Source: Batkoa obscura (taxonomy: Eukaryota; Entomophthoromycota; Entomophthoromycetes; Entomophthorales; Batkoaceae). Taken from it: a stretch of 64,000 bases of DNA. Positions 9,908 to 20,462 of the stretch are shown one piece after another (the stretch's first letter is position 1; every line of letters begins with the position of its first letter). The stretch is taken from NCBI GenBank assembly GCA_030770535.1, contig JASVEC010000017.1, positions 868,001 to 932,000 on the forward strand, given 5' to 3'. The notes beneath the pieces are model-generated. The model ran no database searches, was not told the origin of the DNA, and saw only the letters and a program-made list of their open reading frames with translations. A program made the translations under genes and the position numbers.

Positions 9908-10243
9908 AGTGAAAGAGTGAAAGAATGAAAATATTTTTATTATAGATGAATAAAATACTATTTCATTATTATTATATTCATTTAGTTTATATTTAATTAA
10001 ATTATTTATTAAGCTGAGCTTAATTTTGAAACATATTTGATTATTTTAGTAATTTTTTTAAAATAAGTTTAAAAGAAAGATCAGTAATTTTAAAATTACC
10101 AAATTATGCACCATGAAAATTTTTATTTAAAAATAAATAAAAATTACAATATTTTTAAAAAGGAATAATAATAATTAATAACTAATTTCTCTTCCTATTT
10201 ACAACATTCACTTTAAAAATTGATTTTTATCAATAAAAACTTA
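9716..10243. other. Intergenic with (ATT)n microsatellite
   Basis: An (ATT)n run at about 9869-9904, otherwise AT-rich sequence. No gene could be supported. Confidence 0.6.
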
Positions 10244-11507
10244 ATGAATCAATATAAAATTATTACTTCAGCAAATTGGTTACCAAAATATCGAAGAATT
10301 AATATTCAACATAGTTTACCAATATATAAATTACCTTCTATAACACCATTACAAGCTAAAAAAGTAGCTAAAGTAGATTCTGGAGAAGATGCCTTTTTTT
10401 TAAATTCAACAGTTAAGAATCAATATTTAGGTAAATTTAATAAAAGTTATTCTATTTCTTATACATAAAGAATCATAATTTAAATATTAAAAAATGAATA
10501 AAAAGATTAATTAATAATATTAATTAATAATATTAATTTATAGGAATAGCAGATGGAGTTGGTAGTTGGGAAAAAGTAGGCATTGATCCAAGTCAATTTT
10601 CTTGGTCTTTAATGAATCACGCTAGTGAAATTATTCAACAAAATCGAACTAGTTTTGGTAATGAAATGGAATTATCTTCATTAGAATTATTACAACAAGC
10701 TTATAATCGATTATTAAAAAATAAAGAAAAAGTAGTAGGTAAGTAAAAAAAAATAAGAATTAAAATAATTAATTTATTAATTTATTTATTATTAATTTAT
10801 TAATTTATTTATTATTAATAATTATTTTTTAAACATTAGGTAGTAGTACCGCTTCTATATTAAAAATTAATAAATATAATGGTCAACTTAATGGGGTTAA
10901 TTTAGGTGATTCTTCTTTTTTAATAATACGAAATAGAAGTGAAATTATATATAAAAGTCAAGAACAACAACATTTTTTTAATTGTCCTTATCAACTATCT
11001 ATTATTCCTAAAGAATATCAATTAAATCAAGGATATATTAAAAATGAGCCATCAGATTGTAATCAAATTGAATTAGAATTAAAAGAAAATGATTTAATTA
11101 TATTAGCTACAGATGGTTATTTCGATAATGTATTTGATGAAGAAACTATTAATATTATTCAAAATGAATTTTTACAATTTCAAGTTAATCACAATACTCA
11201 TGCCTATTCATCAGTAAATGAAACTACAAAACAATTAATTAATATTAAAAATTCAGATTGGTTACAATTAAAGATACGTAAATTAAGTAATAAATTAGCA
11301 GAAACAGCAAGAAAATATTCATTAAATCCAAAAAGATTATCACCTTGGTCTAATTCTTTATTAAAATATCATCAATATTTAGAATTGGGGGGGTAAGTTT
11401 TTTTAAATAGTAAAATTAATAATATAATATTAAATATTTATATTAATTAAATTAGGAAATTAGATGATATTACAGTACTAGTAGCATTAGTGCAAAAAAA
11501 TGAATAA
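10244..11507 (+). CDS. PTC7: PP2C-type protein phosphatase, Ptc7-like
   Basis: Metal-dependent Ser/Thr phosphatase; Ptc7 acts in mitochondria on coenzyme Q biosynthesis proteins. Four exons (10244-10430, 10544-10738, 10840-11392, 11456-11507) join in frame to 328 residues. Motifs in order: DSGEDAFF, GIADGVGSWEKVGIDPSQFS (the metal-binding DGVG block typical of the Ptc7/SpoIIE-like branch), GSSTASIL, NLGDSSFLIIR, LILATDGYFDNV and KLDDITVLVALV. The start is the ATG at 10244; the frame runs further upstream only to a TTG. No clear targeting peptide is seen beyond a short polar N-terminus. The subfamily call is firm; the mitochondrial role is from family knowledge. Confidence 0.92.
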
Positions 11508-11530
11508 ATAAAAAAATAATATGAATAAGG

Positions 11531-11592
11531 AGTAAGAAAGTAAGAAAGTAAGAAAGTAAGAAGGAAAGTAAGAAAGTAAGAAGGGAAGTAAA
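11531..11592. repeat. Octamer purine repeat (AAGTAAGA)n
   Basis: About seven imperfect copies of an 8-bp unit just after the PTC7 stop; a simple repeat. Confidence 0.8.
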
Positions 11593-12300
11593 AGAAAGAG
11601 ATTAGAAATATTATTAATTTAAGTGTAATTTATATAATCTAGTATTTTTAATAAATAAAATTTAATGATATTTTTGTATGAAATAATAAAAGAGTTTTAT
11701 TTTATTTGTTTTTTTATTAAATTAATAATGAAATTATAAATACTTTTAAATTTTATTTTAATAATGAAATATTCAATTTATTAATAATACATTTAGTTAA
11801 TAAATTCAATAAAATTAATGACTATTTTTAATATTCTTTATGAATTTATAATTCATATTTAATAAGAAAAATAAGTCATTAAATAGAATAAATAAATAAA
11901 TTAAATATAACTATTAAATATTCACTAAATTAATGGGACTTTGAAATCAAACTTAACTAGTTTTCTTATTTAAATATTTTAACTTTTACTTAAATCAATT
12001 ATTTTTTTTGAAATATTTATATCTTAAAAAATGACTAGGGAGTTCAATTATTATAATAAATAAGTACAACCAATATAGTTATATAATAAATAAATAATGA
12101 AATAAATAATAAATTAAATTAAATAATTATCATAATAAAATAATAAAATAATAAAATAATAAAATAATAAAATATCAAATATAAGAATATTATTACTTTA
12201 CTACTAAATAGACTTAAAATTAATTACAAAATAAATTAAATCTATTCAAATATAGAATAAACTGAAACATACGTTAAAAAAAAAGATATAAAATTATATA

Positions 12301-12401
12301 TGGGGGTGTCTTTTTTGGCTTCATCACTTTTTCCATCTTTTAAACGCTATTTGAGTAGAATAATTGTTAGTAAAATTCTTAAACACAAAAATACATCCCC
12401 A
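12301..12401 (+). mobile_element. MITE copy 3
   Basis: A 101-bp element, TGGGGGTGTC to TACATCCCCA, preceded by TATA and followed by TATT (TA duplication). It lies 45 bp upstream of the amylase start codon, so it may form part of that promoter or 5' UTR. Confidence 0.9.
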
Positions 12402-12446
12402 TATTAATTAAAAAAAGTATAAAAAATAAACTAATCTCTCTTTAAA

Positions 12447-14102
12447 ATGTATCAATTAATAATAATAATAATGATATTAATTTCTTATTTCTTATTGATT
12501 TTAATTCGATATATTCAACCTACTAATATTCAATCTACTAATATTACTACTTTCTCTCATAATACTTCCTCCTTTTATCCCACTTCTACTTCAATCAATG
12601 GTGTATTATATCAAAGTTTTGAATGGTATTTAAATAATGATAGTCAACATTATAATAATATAATGTCTTGTATCCCAGAATTATCTCATTATGGTATCTC
12701 TGCATTATGGTTACCACCAGTAAGTAAAGGAGGAGCAGGTATTAATGATGTAGGTTATGGTATTTATGATATGTATGATTTAGGTGAATTTAATCAAAAG
12801 GGTACAGTAAAAACAAAATATGGAAATAGAGAAGAGTTAATTAAATTAACTAAGAAATTAAAGGAATATAATATTAATATTTATGCGGATATGATATACA
12901 ATCATAGAGTTCAAGGGGATGAAAAGGAGAAATTCATAGTAAAGAAATGTGATTCAAATAATCGATTAATAGATATTTCAAATGAAATGTGGATTACTAG
13001 TTATACTAATTTTACATTTAAAGGTAGAAATGAAAAATATTCGAAATTTCAATTTCAAAGTTGGCATTTTACAGGAACGGATATTAATATAGATACAATG
13101 GAATATGGTATTTATAGAATATTAGGTAAAAATAAATATTGGTCATTAGAAGTAGATAAAGAATATGGAAATTATGATTATTTATTAGCTAATGATTTAG
13201 ATTTAAAACATCCAGAAGTTGAATTTGAATTAATTAAATATACTTTATGGTTGAAAAATCAATTAAATTTAAATGGTATTCGATTTGATGCAGCTAAACA
13301 TATTCATTTATCATTTATTAAAAACATAATGAAAGAGATATTAATTCAAGGAAATGAGAAGTTTTTTTTTGTAGCTGAATATTGGAGTGGAGATGTAAAT
13401 ATATTAATTGAATTTATAAAAAAGTTTAATTATAAAATACATTTATTTGATGTATCATTACATTATAATTTTTATCAAGCAAGTATTGAATTTGAAAAGT
13501 ATGATTTAAGTAAAATATTAGATAATACATTAGTAAAAGATTATCCCATTCAAGCAGTTACATTTGTAGATAATCATGATACTCAATTAGGTCAATCTTT
13601 ACAATCTTGGGTTCAAGATTGGTTTAAATTACATGCTTATTGTTTAATTTTATTAAGAGATCAAGGTTATCCAACTTTATTTTATGGAGATTATAATGGA
13701 ATAATTAATGGACCTAATAAATTTAAGGGGTTTAAATTAGAATTAAAGAAATTATTATTAATAAGAAAATTATATAATTTTGGTATACAAATAGATTATT
13801 TTAATCATCCAAATACTATTGGTTGGTTAAGATATAATAATAATAATAATAATAATAACAATAATACTAATAATATTAATAATTCATTATTTGCTGTTTT
13901 ATTATCTAATTCTAAAGATGGTTTTAAACAAATGTCATTTGGTTCAAAATTTAAATATATAAAATTAATTGATATTTTTAATACTACAAATGAAGTTGAA
14001 TTAGATTCTACAGGTACAGCATATTTTAATGTCAAATCCAAAAAAATTGCAGTATTTATTAAGTTTAATGAATTATCTAAATTTAATTCTTTATTATTAT
14101 AA
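12447..14102 (+). CDS. Alpha-amylase, GH13 (bacterial/GH13_5-like type), with N-terminal membrane anchor
   Basis: Hydrolyses internal alpha-1,4 bonds in starch or glycogen. A 551-residue intronless frame. Residues 4-24 are strongly hydrophobic (signal anchor or uncleaved signal peptide). The four GH13 regions are present: DMIYNHR (I), GIRFDAAKH with the nucleophile Asp (II), FVAEYW with the acid Glu (III) and FVDNHD (IV). The stretches ALWLPPVSKG, GYGIYDMYDLGEFNQKG and KTKYGNREEL follow the Bacillus-type GH13_5 pattern rather than the secreted Taka-amylase pattern. GH13_5 enzymes in fungi are known mostly as intracellular. An Asn-rich insert from a TAA/AAT microsatellite (about 13837-13890) sits in the C-terminal beta domain. 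The function call is firm; the subfamily is inferred. Confidence 0.93.
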   Translation: MYQLIIIIMILISYFLLILIRYIQPTNIQSTNITTFSHNTSSFYPTSTSINGVLYQSFEWYLNNDSQHYNNIMSCIPELSHYGISALWLPPVSKGGAGINDVGYGIYDMYDLGEFNQKGTVKTKYGNREELIKLTKKLKEYNINIYADMIYNHRVQGDEKEKFIVKKCDSNNRLIDISNEMWITSYTNFTFKGRNEKYSKFQFQSWHFTGTDINIDTMEYGIYRILGKNKYWSLEVDKEYGNYDYLLANDLDLKHPEVEFELIKYTLWLKNQLNLNGIRFDAAKHIHLSFIKNIMKEILIQGNEKFFFVAEYWSGDVNILIEFIKKFNYKIHLFDVSLHYNFYQASIEFEKYDLSKILDNTLVKDYPIQAVTFVDNHDTQLGQSLQSWVQDWFKLHAYCLILLRDQGYPTLFYGDYNGIINGPNKFKGFKLELKKLLLIRKLYNFGIQIDYFNHPNTIGWLRYNNNNNNNNNNTNNINNSLFAVLLSNSKDGFKQMSFGSKFKYIKLIDIFNTTNEVELDSTGTAYFNVKSKKIAVFIKFNELSKFNSLLL

Positions 14103-14140
14103 TAATAATAATAAATAATAATATAATTTATTTATATATT

Positions 14141-15220
14141 TTAAATTTCAATATCATCATTTAACATATTACCAGCTAATTCAACTTTTTCACCTTGTTT
14201 AAATGCTGGCATACCTAAATAAGGACATGAAGCACAACGGAAGGCATCACCAAGGTAACACTAATTAAAAGAATATTAATATTTAATAAAAATTAAAATA
14301 ATAATATTCTATTAATATAAAAGAATACTTACACTACCACAACTTGATTTTACATTTGATGTATCTAAATTCTTTTTGTTATTTTCTTTCTCTTCTTCTT
14401 GTTCTAATTCAGCTAATCCACAAGTACAATTTTTACATGCTTTTTTCTTTTTTTCACTATTAGTAATAGGGGCTAATTATTATAATTAAATTTTATTAAT
14501 AATATCAATTTTAAATTAATAATATCATAAGAAACACTTAATAAATTTATCATAAAAAAAGATCTAATATTTAAATATTTAAACATTTAAACTTACCACA
14601 TAAACTATCTTCATTGGGTTTAATAAAATCTTTATCATCCACTAATTCATCTTCATTTAATAATTCATTCTCTTCCATTTTATCCCATAAATATTTTTTC
14701 TTAGATGTTTTGGATTTTAAATTTAATTTATTCATTTTTATATATTTTGGTTTTTCTGCAATATACTAAAATAAAAAAGTAAATATTAAAATTAATATAC
14801 ATCAATACTTTTCATAATTTACTTTTTTTGTTCCCTCATCAAATTTAACTTCTACAAACCCATTTAATTTAATTTCTTTCTCTACATTAATATTACTCTC
14901 TTTATCTTTCAAATCAATCATCACTTTCCCACCTTTTTTTAAATAGTTATAAATCGATTTAATACTTCTTAAACCAATTAAACTGAGAATTGTTACACTA
15001 TCATATTCTTCATTATAATTGACCTCTAATTAAAGATAATATATTAATATCAAAGTAGTAACAAAAGATAGAATGTGAATCACTTACCTGAATTGATGAT
15101 GCGTTCATCAACTTCAATATCAACTTGAGTATATTCAGAACTAAGTTTTTGTTTCTCAATTTGTAATTGAGTTTGATTTAAATCAAGATTAATAATTAAT
15201 AAAGCTTTAGTGGAAGTCAT
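14141..15220 (-). CDS. DRE2: Anamorsin/Dre2, cytosolic Fe-S assembly electron carrier
   Basis: With Tah18, Dre2 passes electrons for early cytosolic Fe-S cluster assembly. Five exons on the minus strand (15088-15220, 14823-15025, 14597-14765, 14333-14472, 14141-14260) join in frame to 254 residues. Fe-S motif A: C-x12-CKNCTC. Motif [16 protein letters not shown] (CX2CX7CX2C), followed by [16 protein letters not shown], the family C-terminus. The linker has the [12 protein letters not shown] acidic block that contacts Tah18 in the family. The N-terminal methyltransferase-like domain is short: only about 110 residues precede the linker, against about 150-170 in yeast and human. The start follows from the ATG at 15220, with no upstream exon seen. 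Confidence 0.95.
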
Positions 15221-15922
15221 AATATTAGATCAATTGTTTTATATTGTATTATTGTTTCTATTGATGTATTTAAATTGTAATCGTATTGAACTTTAATAAC
15301 TCTTATATTTATAAATAAAAAATATTCAAATTGGGATTTAAAAAGTTTCAATTATTCTACTTTTGATTTTTTATTAGATTATTAATCCTATTCACAAGTT
15401 AAATTCTTTATTTTGGACTAAGCATTACTATTTTTTTTAGTAAGTAGTCAATTAGTTGGATTCATTATGATTCCTCTCTATCTTTAGATCAAATGATAAT
15501 GATTTGATTGATTACAGATAAGCTTTTATTGGTTCTAGATAACCGCTAATTGAGGATTTTGAGTACTATTTTTTTAGTTAGAAAATTATCTTTAATTAGT
15601 TGAAAATAATATAAGCTAGTTTTCTAATATCTTTTATCAATATGATATATTTAATGTTAATTATGATAGTATTAAATTGAATATAAAATATTTCATTTTA
15701 TTTAAATGCAATCAAACAAAAATAAAAATAAAAATTAACTTGAAAAATTTTCCAAAATATTTAGTGGTAATTAATTGATTTTACAAGCTAATTTGAATTT
15801 TTCTGTATCAAGTTAAACATGAACTCAAAACGGTAACTAACATTAAAAAATTAATATATAAATAACTTATTAACTCAACAAAAAAGACATAAACTAAAAC
15901 AATTAATTTATATCAATTTAAA
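15221..15922. other. Intergenic, upstream of DRE2 and of the first secreted-family copy
   Basis: AT-rich, without recognisable genes apart from the TATATAAATA box at 15855. Confidence 0.5.
15855..15864 (+). promoter_or_regulatory. TATA box, secreted-family copy 1
   Basis: TATATAAATA, 59-68 bp before the ATG at 15923. The same word at a similar distance precedes copies at 23052 and 25441, and TATATAAA precedes the copy at 21517. Confidence 0.5.
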
Positions 15923-16210
15923 ATGTAATTCATTCACTTCCTCTTTGTCATATTACCCTTCATTTTATCAATCCCTGTACCTCAAAGTAATTATATTATA
16001 AAAACAAGGTTTAATAGTTCAGTTTATAGTATTTTATAGTATTTTATAATATTTTATTTTATTTTTATTAGATTTATCTGTTATTGATAATATTGCTATT
16101 GATGATATTTTGTTAAAAATATCTCAAAGTAATGGTAAAAGTGGCTAAGATAGTGATCGAGAACAAAATATTAATTCATTTACTGATATTGGTTTCTGTG
16201 AATGTAAATA
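15923..16210 (+). pseudogene. Small secreted protein family, copy 1 (broken)
   Basis: The ATG is followed at once by TAA (CAA for Gln in sister copies), then FIHFLFVILPFILSIPVPQ, a signal-peptide-like stretch ending in the family's P-x-P-Q. A likely 88-bp GT-AG intron (16-bp tail TTTATTTTTATTAG) leads to LSVIDNIAIDDILLKISQS and NGKSG, another TAA, then DSDREQN and a stop. The relation to the copies at 20077, 22255 and 25441 rests mainly on the signal peptide and TATA context; the body is diverged. Function unknown. Confidence 0.5.
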
Positions 16211-16213
16211 ATA

Positions 16214-17054
16214 GCGGATCTCAGGATAAAAGTAATTTCTTTTTTTACTGAAAATATTGGCTAGTAATTGTTTTTCTTATGCAATAGTCTTGGAATTAAA
16301 TACAGTAATCAATTGAAAATTCCTTTAAGGGTTTTGAAGGTAGAAGTAGTGATAATGAAGATGAAGTTTGATATAAGATGTTTTAGTGAATAAAATTCAT
16401 AATTCTATTTAATTTTAATAAAAAATTTATGCTATTAAAGTAAAATTATTACTTAAAAGGTAATAAAATTAATGTTTAATATTTAATTATATACAATAAC
16501 ATTTTTAGATAAAATAGTACTATTAATAAGAATATAATTAAAAAATTTAATAACTAATTTAAAAGTAAAGTTTAATAGTTTTAATAAAATATAATAAGAC
16601 AATTATTAAAATAAAAGTATAAAACAATATTAAGAGGATGTTTAAATAATAAATAAATAAGCTATATAAAAAATAAAATAAACTAATATTATTAATAAAT
16701 TATATATAAAAACTAATAAAAAAACAAAGGTAATTAAAGAATAAAATAAGTTTATTAAACCAAATATAATAAATTTTTTAAAAAAAAGTTGTAATATTAA
16801 AAAGTTTTTTTATATTTTGCATTAAAGTGCTATATATAAGCAATATAAATGTTAAAGTGTAAGTATAGTGTTTTCTATAATTAAAAAATGAAAATTTTTA
16901 TTATAAATTTAAATAAAAGCATTTTAAATTAATTATGCATAAATTTAAAAATACATTTGATTAGATTTATTATTAAGTTATAATTAAATATTAAAATAAT
17001 AAAATGATAATTTTTAAAAAGCTAAATATATAATTAACATTTTGTTAATATAAC
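16214..17054. other. Extremely AT-rich stretch
   Basis: Very few G or C bases; poly-A/T and TAA runs. No open frame, RNA gene or element could be supported. Confidence 0.6.
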
Positions 17055-17518
17055 TGTGAAATATTGGTTTATCAGCTCTCGGATTGATTATAACACAACA
17101 ATCACTTAAGTTACTGTGTTCTCAAGTTCAAATACAATCAATTCAGAGTCCCTTATTTTGATTTACTGGGAAAACTTCTAACTTCGCATTGCAAAGAATA
17201 TTATTTTCTCGTTTTGATATCCATACTTGTTGGAGTATAAAAGAGATTCTTCAACATGATAACTCGAAGTTTTTTAACTGAATTACTCCCTGATATCGTA
17301 CTATTAATAAAGCCACTAAGTCTTTCTGACAACGTCTTGGGTAGATTTTACAGTATTATTGTTTATTATATTTGTTTTACATAGTTCGTAACTTATTACG
17401 TATTATTCTTGTTCATTTAAGTCTATCTTAGTTACATAAACTAAGACTGTTCGACTCAAGGCAACTTAATCAACCAAGAACTGCTTTTAACTCCAATCAA
17501 TGAGTACCAACTTTCACA
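17055..17518 (-). mobile_element. Solo LTR of an LTR retrotransposon (copy 1)
   Basis: A 464-bp repeat bounded by TGTGAAAG...TTTCACA on the minus strand (TG...CA ends). It is related along its length to 18294-18715 (inverted) and to 63619-64000. No internal coding region of the element is attached. The flanks (ATAAC and TAAAC) only roughly match as a target duplication. Superfamily not determined. It shares long blocks with the copy at 63619, so it is fairly young; the copy at 18294 looks older. Confidence 0.85.
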
Positions 17519-18293
17519 TAAACATTTATTTTTAATATTTAGAATTAAAGTTAAATAATTATTTTTTTTATATTTTTTATATTTTAAATTTTAAACTTGT
17601 TATCAATAAAAATAAGTTAAATTTATAAACTTTAATAATAATTTATAATAAGTTGATTTTAAAATTAATTTTATTTTTAATAAATTAAGCATTATAAAAT
17701 ATTAATACTTTTTAATTTAAAATTTTTATTTTTATTTTTATTTTTATTTTTATTTTTATTTTTATTTTTAAATTAAATTATTTGTTATTAGCTTATCTAA
17801 ATAAATATAATTATTATAATATAAGCTTATTATAAATATAAAAATCGTTATTTTAAAAATGCTATATTTTAATTAAAAACATATTAAATAAAATAATACT
17901 ATTTATACAAATTAGTTTAAACAAAAAGATTTCAAAATCAATTTAAACTTTTAATAGTTTTAAATAGTTTAACAAAACAATATAAATTATAAAATTAATT
18001 TTTATAGTCTATATTTTAACTATTTAAATAATTATTATGCTTTATTTTTATATTAAAATTTATATATTTTATTTAATTTATTTTCCTAATTTTATTTTTT
18101 ATTTTTTATAATTTATATAATAATTGCATATTATGCTTATAAATTAAAACTTATTTTAATTACATGACTTGAAATATATAATTATCAGCTTTATATAAAA
18201 TTATGATGTTATGCAAACAGCTGCTTTTATTTAAAATACATCCCCATTTTAGTATAGGTATTTTTTTAAATATTTGTATTATTATTTCTATTG
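17519..18293. other. AT-rich spacer between inverted LTRs
   Basis: 775 bp of very AT-rich DNA with a (TTTTTA)n run at 17722-17770 and a scrap of MITE end (AAATACATCCCCAT, about 18235-18249). No internal retrotransposon sequence is visible. Confidence 0.6.
17722..17770. repeat. Hexamer repeat (TTTTTA)n
   Basis: About eight tandem copies of a 6-bp unit. Confidence 0.85.
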
Positions 18294-18715
18294 TGTGAAA
18301 GTTGATACTCAATAGTCGGAGTTAAAAGCTACTCTTGTTTAATTAACTTGCCTTGAGTCGAACGGTCTTAGTTTATATAACTAAGATAGACTTAACTTAA
18401 TAAGAATAGTATGCAATAGGCTATGCGAAAGACTTAGTGACTTTATTAATGATACATTATCAGGGAGTAATTCAATTAAAAAGTCTCGAGTTAGTACGTT
18501 GAAGGATCTCTTTTATACTCCAACTGGGTGGTTATATATAGGGAATATAATAACAGTTATTCCTTATTATAGTTGCCAAGTATGGACATTAAAACATGGG
18601 CAATAAGTTCTTCATAATCAGATGGTAGTAATTCTCACAGTAAATCTATATAAGGAACTCTGAATTGATTATTATATTATAATCAACCATAGAGCTAATG
18701 AACCGATATTTCACA
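18294..18715 (+). mobile_element. Solo LTR of an LTR retrotransposon (copy 2)
   Basis: A 422-bp repeat, TGTGAAAG to TTTCACA, in inverted orientation to 17055-17518. It carries the shared blocks CCTTGAGTCGAACGGTCTTA, ACTAAGATAGACTTAA and ATCAGGGAGTAATTCA. No target duplication is recognisable, and it is the most diverged of the three copies, so probably the oldest. Confidence 0.85.
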
Positions 18716-18939
18716 AAATTTAAAAAAAATTAATATAAGAAATATTTTTAAAAGATCATCAAATTATTAAAATATTTTAATAAAAAAAATTACAAGTTTT
18801 TATTTAAAGTTTAATATTATAATACTTTATCATCTAACAAACTATTATAAGTTTTTTTCTATAAAACATTCAGCTTTTTACTTTTTATAAAATTAATACT
18901 AAAAAAACCAAATATTTCAGATAGTAAAGTAAAATAATA

Positions 18940-19036
18940 TAGTTTTTTTTTTGGTTTTATCACTTCTTCCATTTTTCAAGCTCTATTTAAGTAGAAAAAC
19001 TATCAGTATAATTCTCAAACAAAAAAACACATCCCT
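18940..19036 (+). mobile_element. MITE copy 4 (degenerate)
   Basis: Retains the GGTTTTATCACTTCTTCCAT arm, the CAAGCTCTATTTAAGTAG core and the ACACATCCCTA end; the GGGG end is lost. An older copy. Confidence 0.7.
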
Positions 19037-19129
19037 ATGTATTTGCTAAAACTTAACTTTTTGTTTAAAGGTATAAAAAAATTACTAACAAAATTTAGGT
19101 TAGTAGTATTCACTTCCTTTTATTATATC

Positions 19130-19330
19130 TAAGAGTTAAATAATTTAGTTAATATCAAACTTTGTATTTGTTTCATTTACAGCATATATAATATGCTTTA
19201 AAAAAAAACTGAGCCATATCCTTTTTGCCCATCTATCCTTAGAACTTTTGGATCTCTCCTCATATCAAAGCTATATAAAATGAGTATCAAATCCCTTATA
19301 TTCCCAATTTCTTATATGAGTTCAATGTTT
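19130..19330. repeat. Diverged duplicate block, copy A
   Basis: Matches 21115-21315 in the same orientation, with shared words such as TTAATATCAAAC, CATCTATYCTKAGAACTTTT and the A-rich run between. About 200 bp, clearly diverged. Not coding in this copy; nature unknown. Confidence 0.5.
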
Positions 19331-19376
19331 TAACTATTATCACTAAAATTGATTAACTTGAAGATGAATATCTATA

Positions 19377-19477
19377 TGGGGGTGTTTTTTTTGGTTTCAT
19401 TATTTTTTCCATCTTTTAAGCGCTATTTCAGCAGAAAGATTGTTAGTAAAATTCTTAAACATAAAAATACATCACCA
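19377..19477 (+). mobile_element. MITE copy 5
   Basis: A 101-bp element, TGGGGGTGTTTT to ATCACCA, with TA on both sides. It is paired with inverted copy 6 only 33 bp downstream. Confidence 0.9.
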
Positions 19478-19510
19478 TATGTTCAATGTTTGCAATATTA
19501 ATACTTTATA

Positions 19511-19609
19511 TGAGGATGTATTTTTATGTTTAAGAATTTTACTAACGACTTTTCCGCTCAAATAGCGCTTAAAAATGGAAAAAGTAATGAGCCCAAAAAA
19601 ACACCCCCA
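19511..19609 (-). mobile_element. MITE copy 6
   Basis: A 99-bp element, TGAGGATGTA to ACACCCCCA, flanked by TATA/TATT. Inverted relative to copy 5; the pair could form a large hairpin. Confidence 0.9.
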
Positions 19610-19753
19610 TATTACATTTAATAACTTTAAAATTCTAATGCTAATTTAAACTAGCAAAATTGATTTTAAAAAAAAGTAAAACATCACATTAAAGTTTAAT
19701 TCCTATCTTTATTAAATCTAAGGTTAAAAGCTGTTCGATTCCTTCAATAAGTC

Positions 19754-20077
19754 TTATAAATTTTGATTAGTTTTTTCAATATTAGTTGACGAGTCCTGGA
19801 CTTTCATCTCCGCTTGTTTCAAATCAGATGGGATCTTCGTAAGGCTATCCGCTTGATTACTTTGACTTAAAACTGGTTGTAATTTTGTGCTACTTTGCTG
19901 ATCTTTAGATGCAAATTTGAGGGAGGGTTTAGTTAATTTTGATATAGCTTCGGGTATATGTTCTTGAAATGCAGGATTAAAAGCTTGTAAATCATTATCG
20001 TTTTTAGCAATGGATTGAGGTAATGTAAAGGAGAAAATTAATGGTAAAGACGTGAGGAAGGAATAAGTGAAATGCAT
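19754..20077 (-). CDS. Small secreted protein family, intact member (107 aa)
   Basis: Starts MHFTYSFLTSLPLIFSFTLP, a clear signal peptide of about 20 residues, followed by QSIAKNDNDLQAFNPAFQEH and a Ser/Gln/Lys-rich, cysteine-free hydrophilic tail. It shares with 22255-22488 and 25441-25665 the pattern signal peptide, L-P-Q or similar, a KN(D/N)N stretch, LQAF/MEAF/LEST, then F-Q-x-x-I-P. It is the longest intact member and the only one on the minus strand. A TATATAAT-like box lies about 60 bp upstream. The protein family is unknown to me. Secretion is inferred from the N-terminus; no catalytic or structural motif is seen. Confidence 0.7.
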   Translation of the reverse strand: MHFTYSFLTSLPLIFSFTLPQSIAKNDNDLQAFNPAFQEHIPEAISKLTKPSLKFASKDQQSSTKLQPVLSQSNQADSLTKIPSDLKQAEMKVQDSSTNIEKTNQNL

Positions 20078-20376
20078 TTTTTCTAGAGATGAGATTTAGT
20101 TGTTTATGTTTTGCTATTCTTTTTCCGGAATATTGAATTATATACTAAATTTTTAAGTTGAATTCGGTAAATTCAGAGTTTATCATATCATAGGAAACTA
20201 AAAATCGAGTTCGGAGAATTAATAGCTCTAAATTTTTAATAAAAATAAAAATAATAATTTAATAAATTTTAATATAAATTTAAGCTTTAAGGTTTTATTA
20301 AAAAATTACTTTTAGATGTCTATATCAAATTTCTTTAACTTCAATACTTTAAATTGGAATTTAAAAACATTATATA

Positions 20377-20462
20377 TGAGCATGTATCTTTTTTAAGAAT
20401 TCTATAATTTTTCCACTCAATAACGCTTAAAAAATAAATAAATGAAGCTAAAAAAAACATTT
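20377..20462 (-). mobile_element. MITE copy 7 (degenerate, shortened)
   Basis: TATATGAGCATGTAT arm, CCACTCAATAACGCTTAAAA core and AAAAAACATTTTATA end; about 86 bp, so internally shortened. Confidence 0.7.

Larger units (their letters stand above)
11508..12446. other. Intergenic with simple repeats and one MITE
   Basis: Holds an 8-bp purine tandem repeat (AAGTAAGA-like, about 11531-11592), an (ATAAAATA)n run (about 12132-12173) and MITE copy 3, which ends about 45 bp before the amylase ATG. No gene could be supported. Confidence 0.7.
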
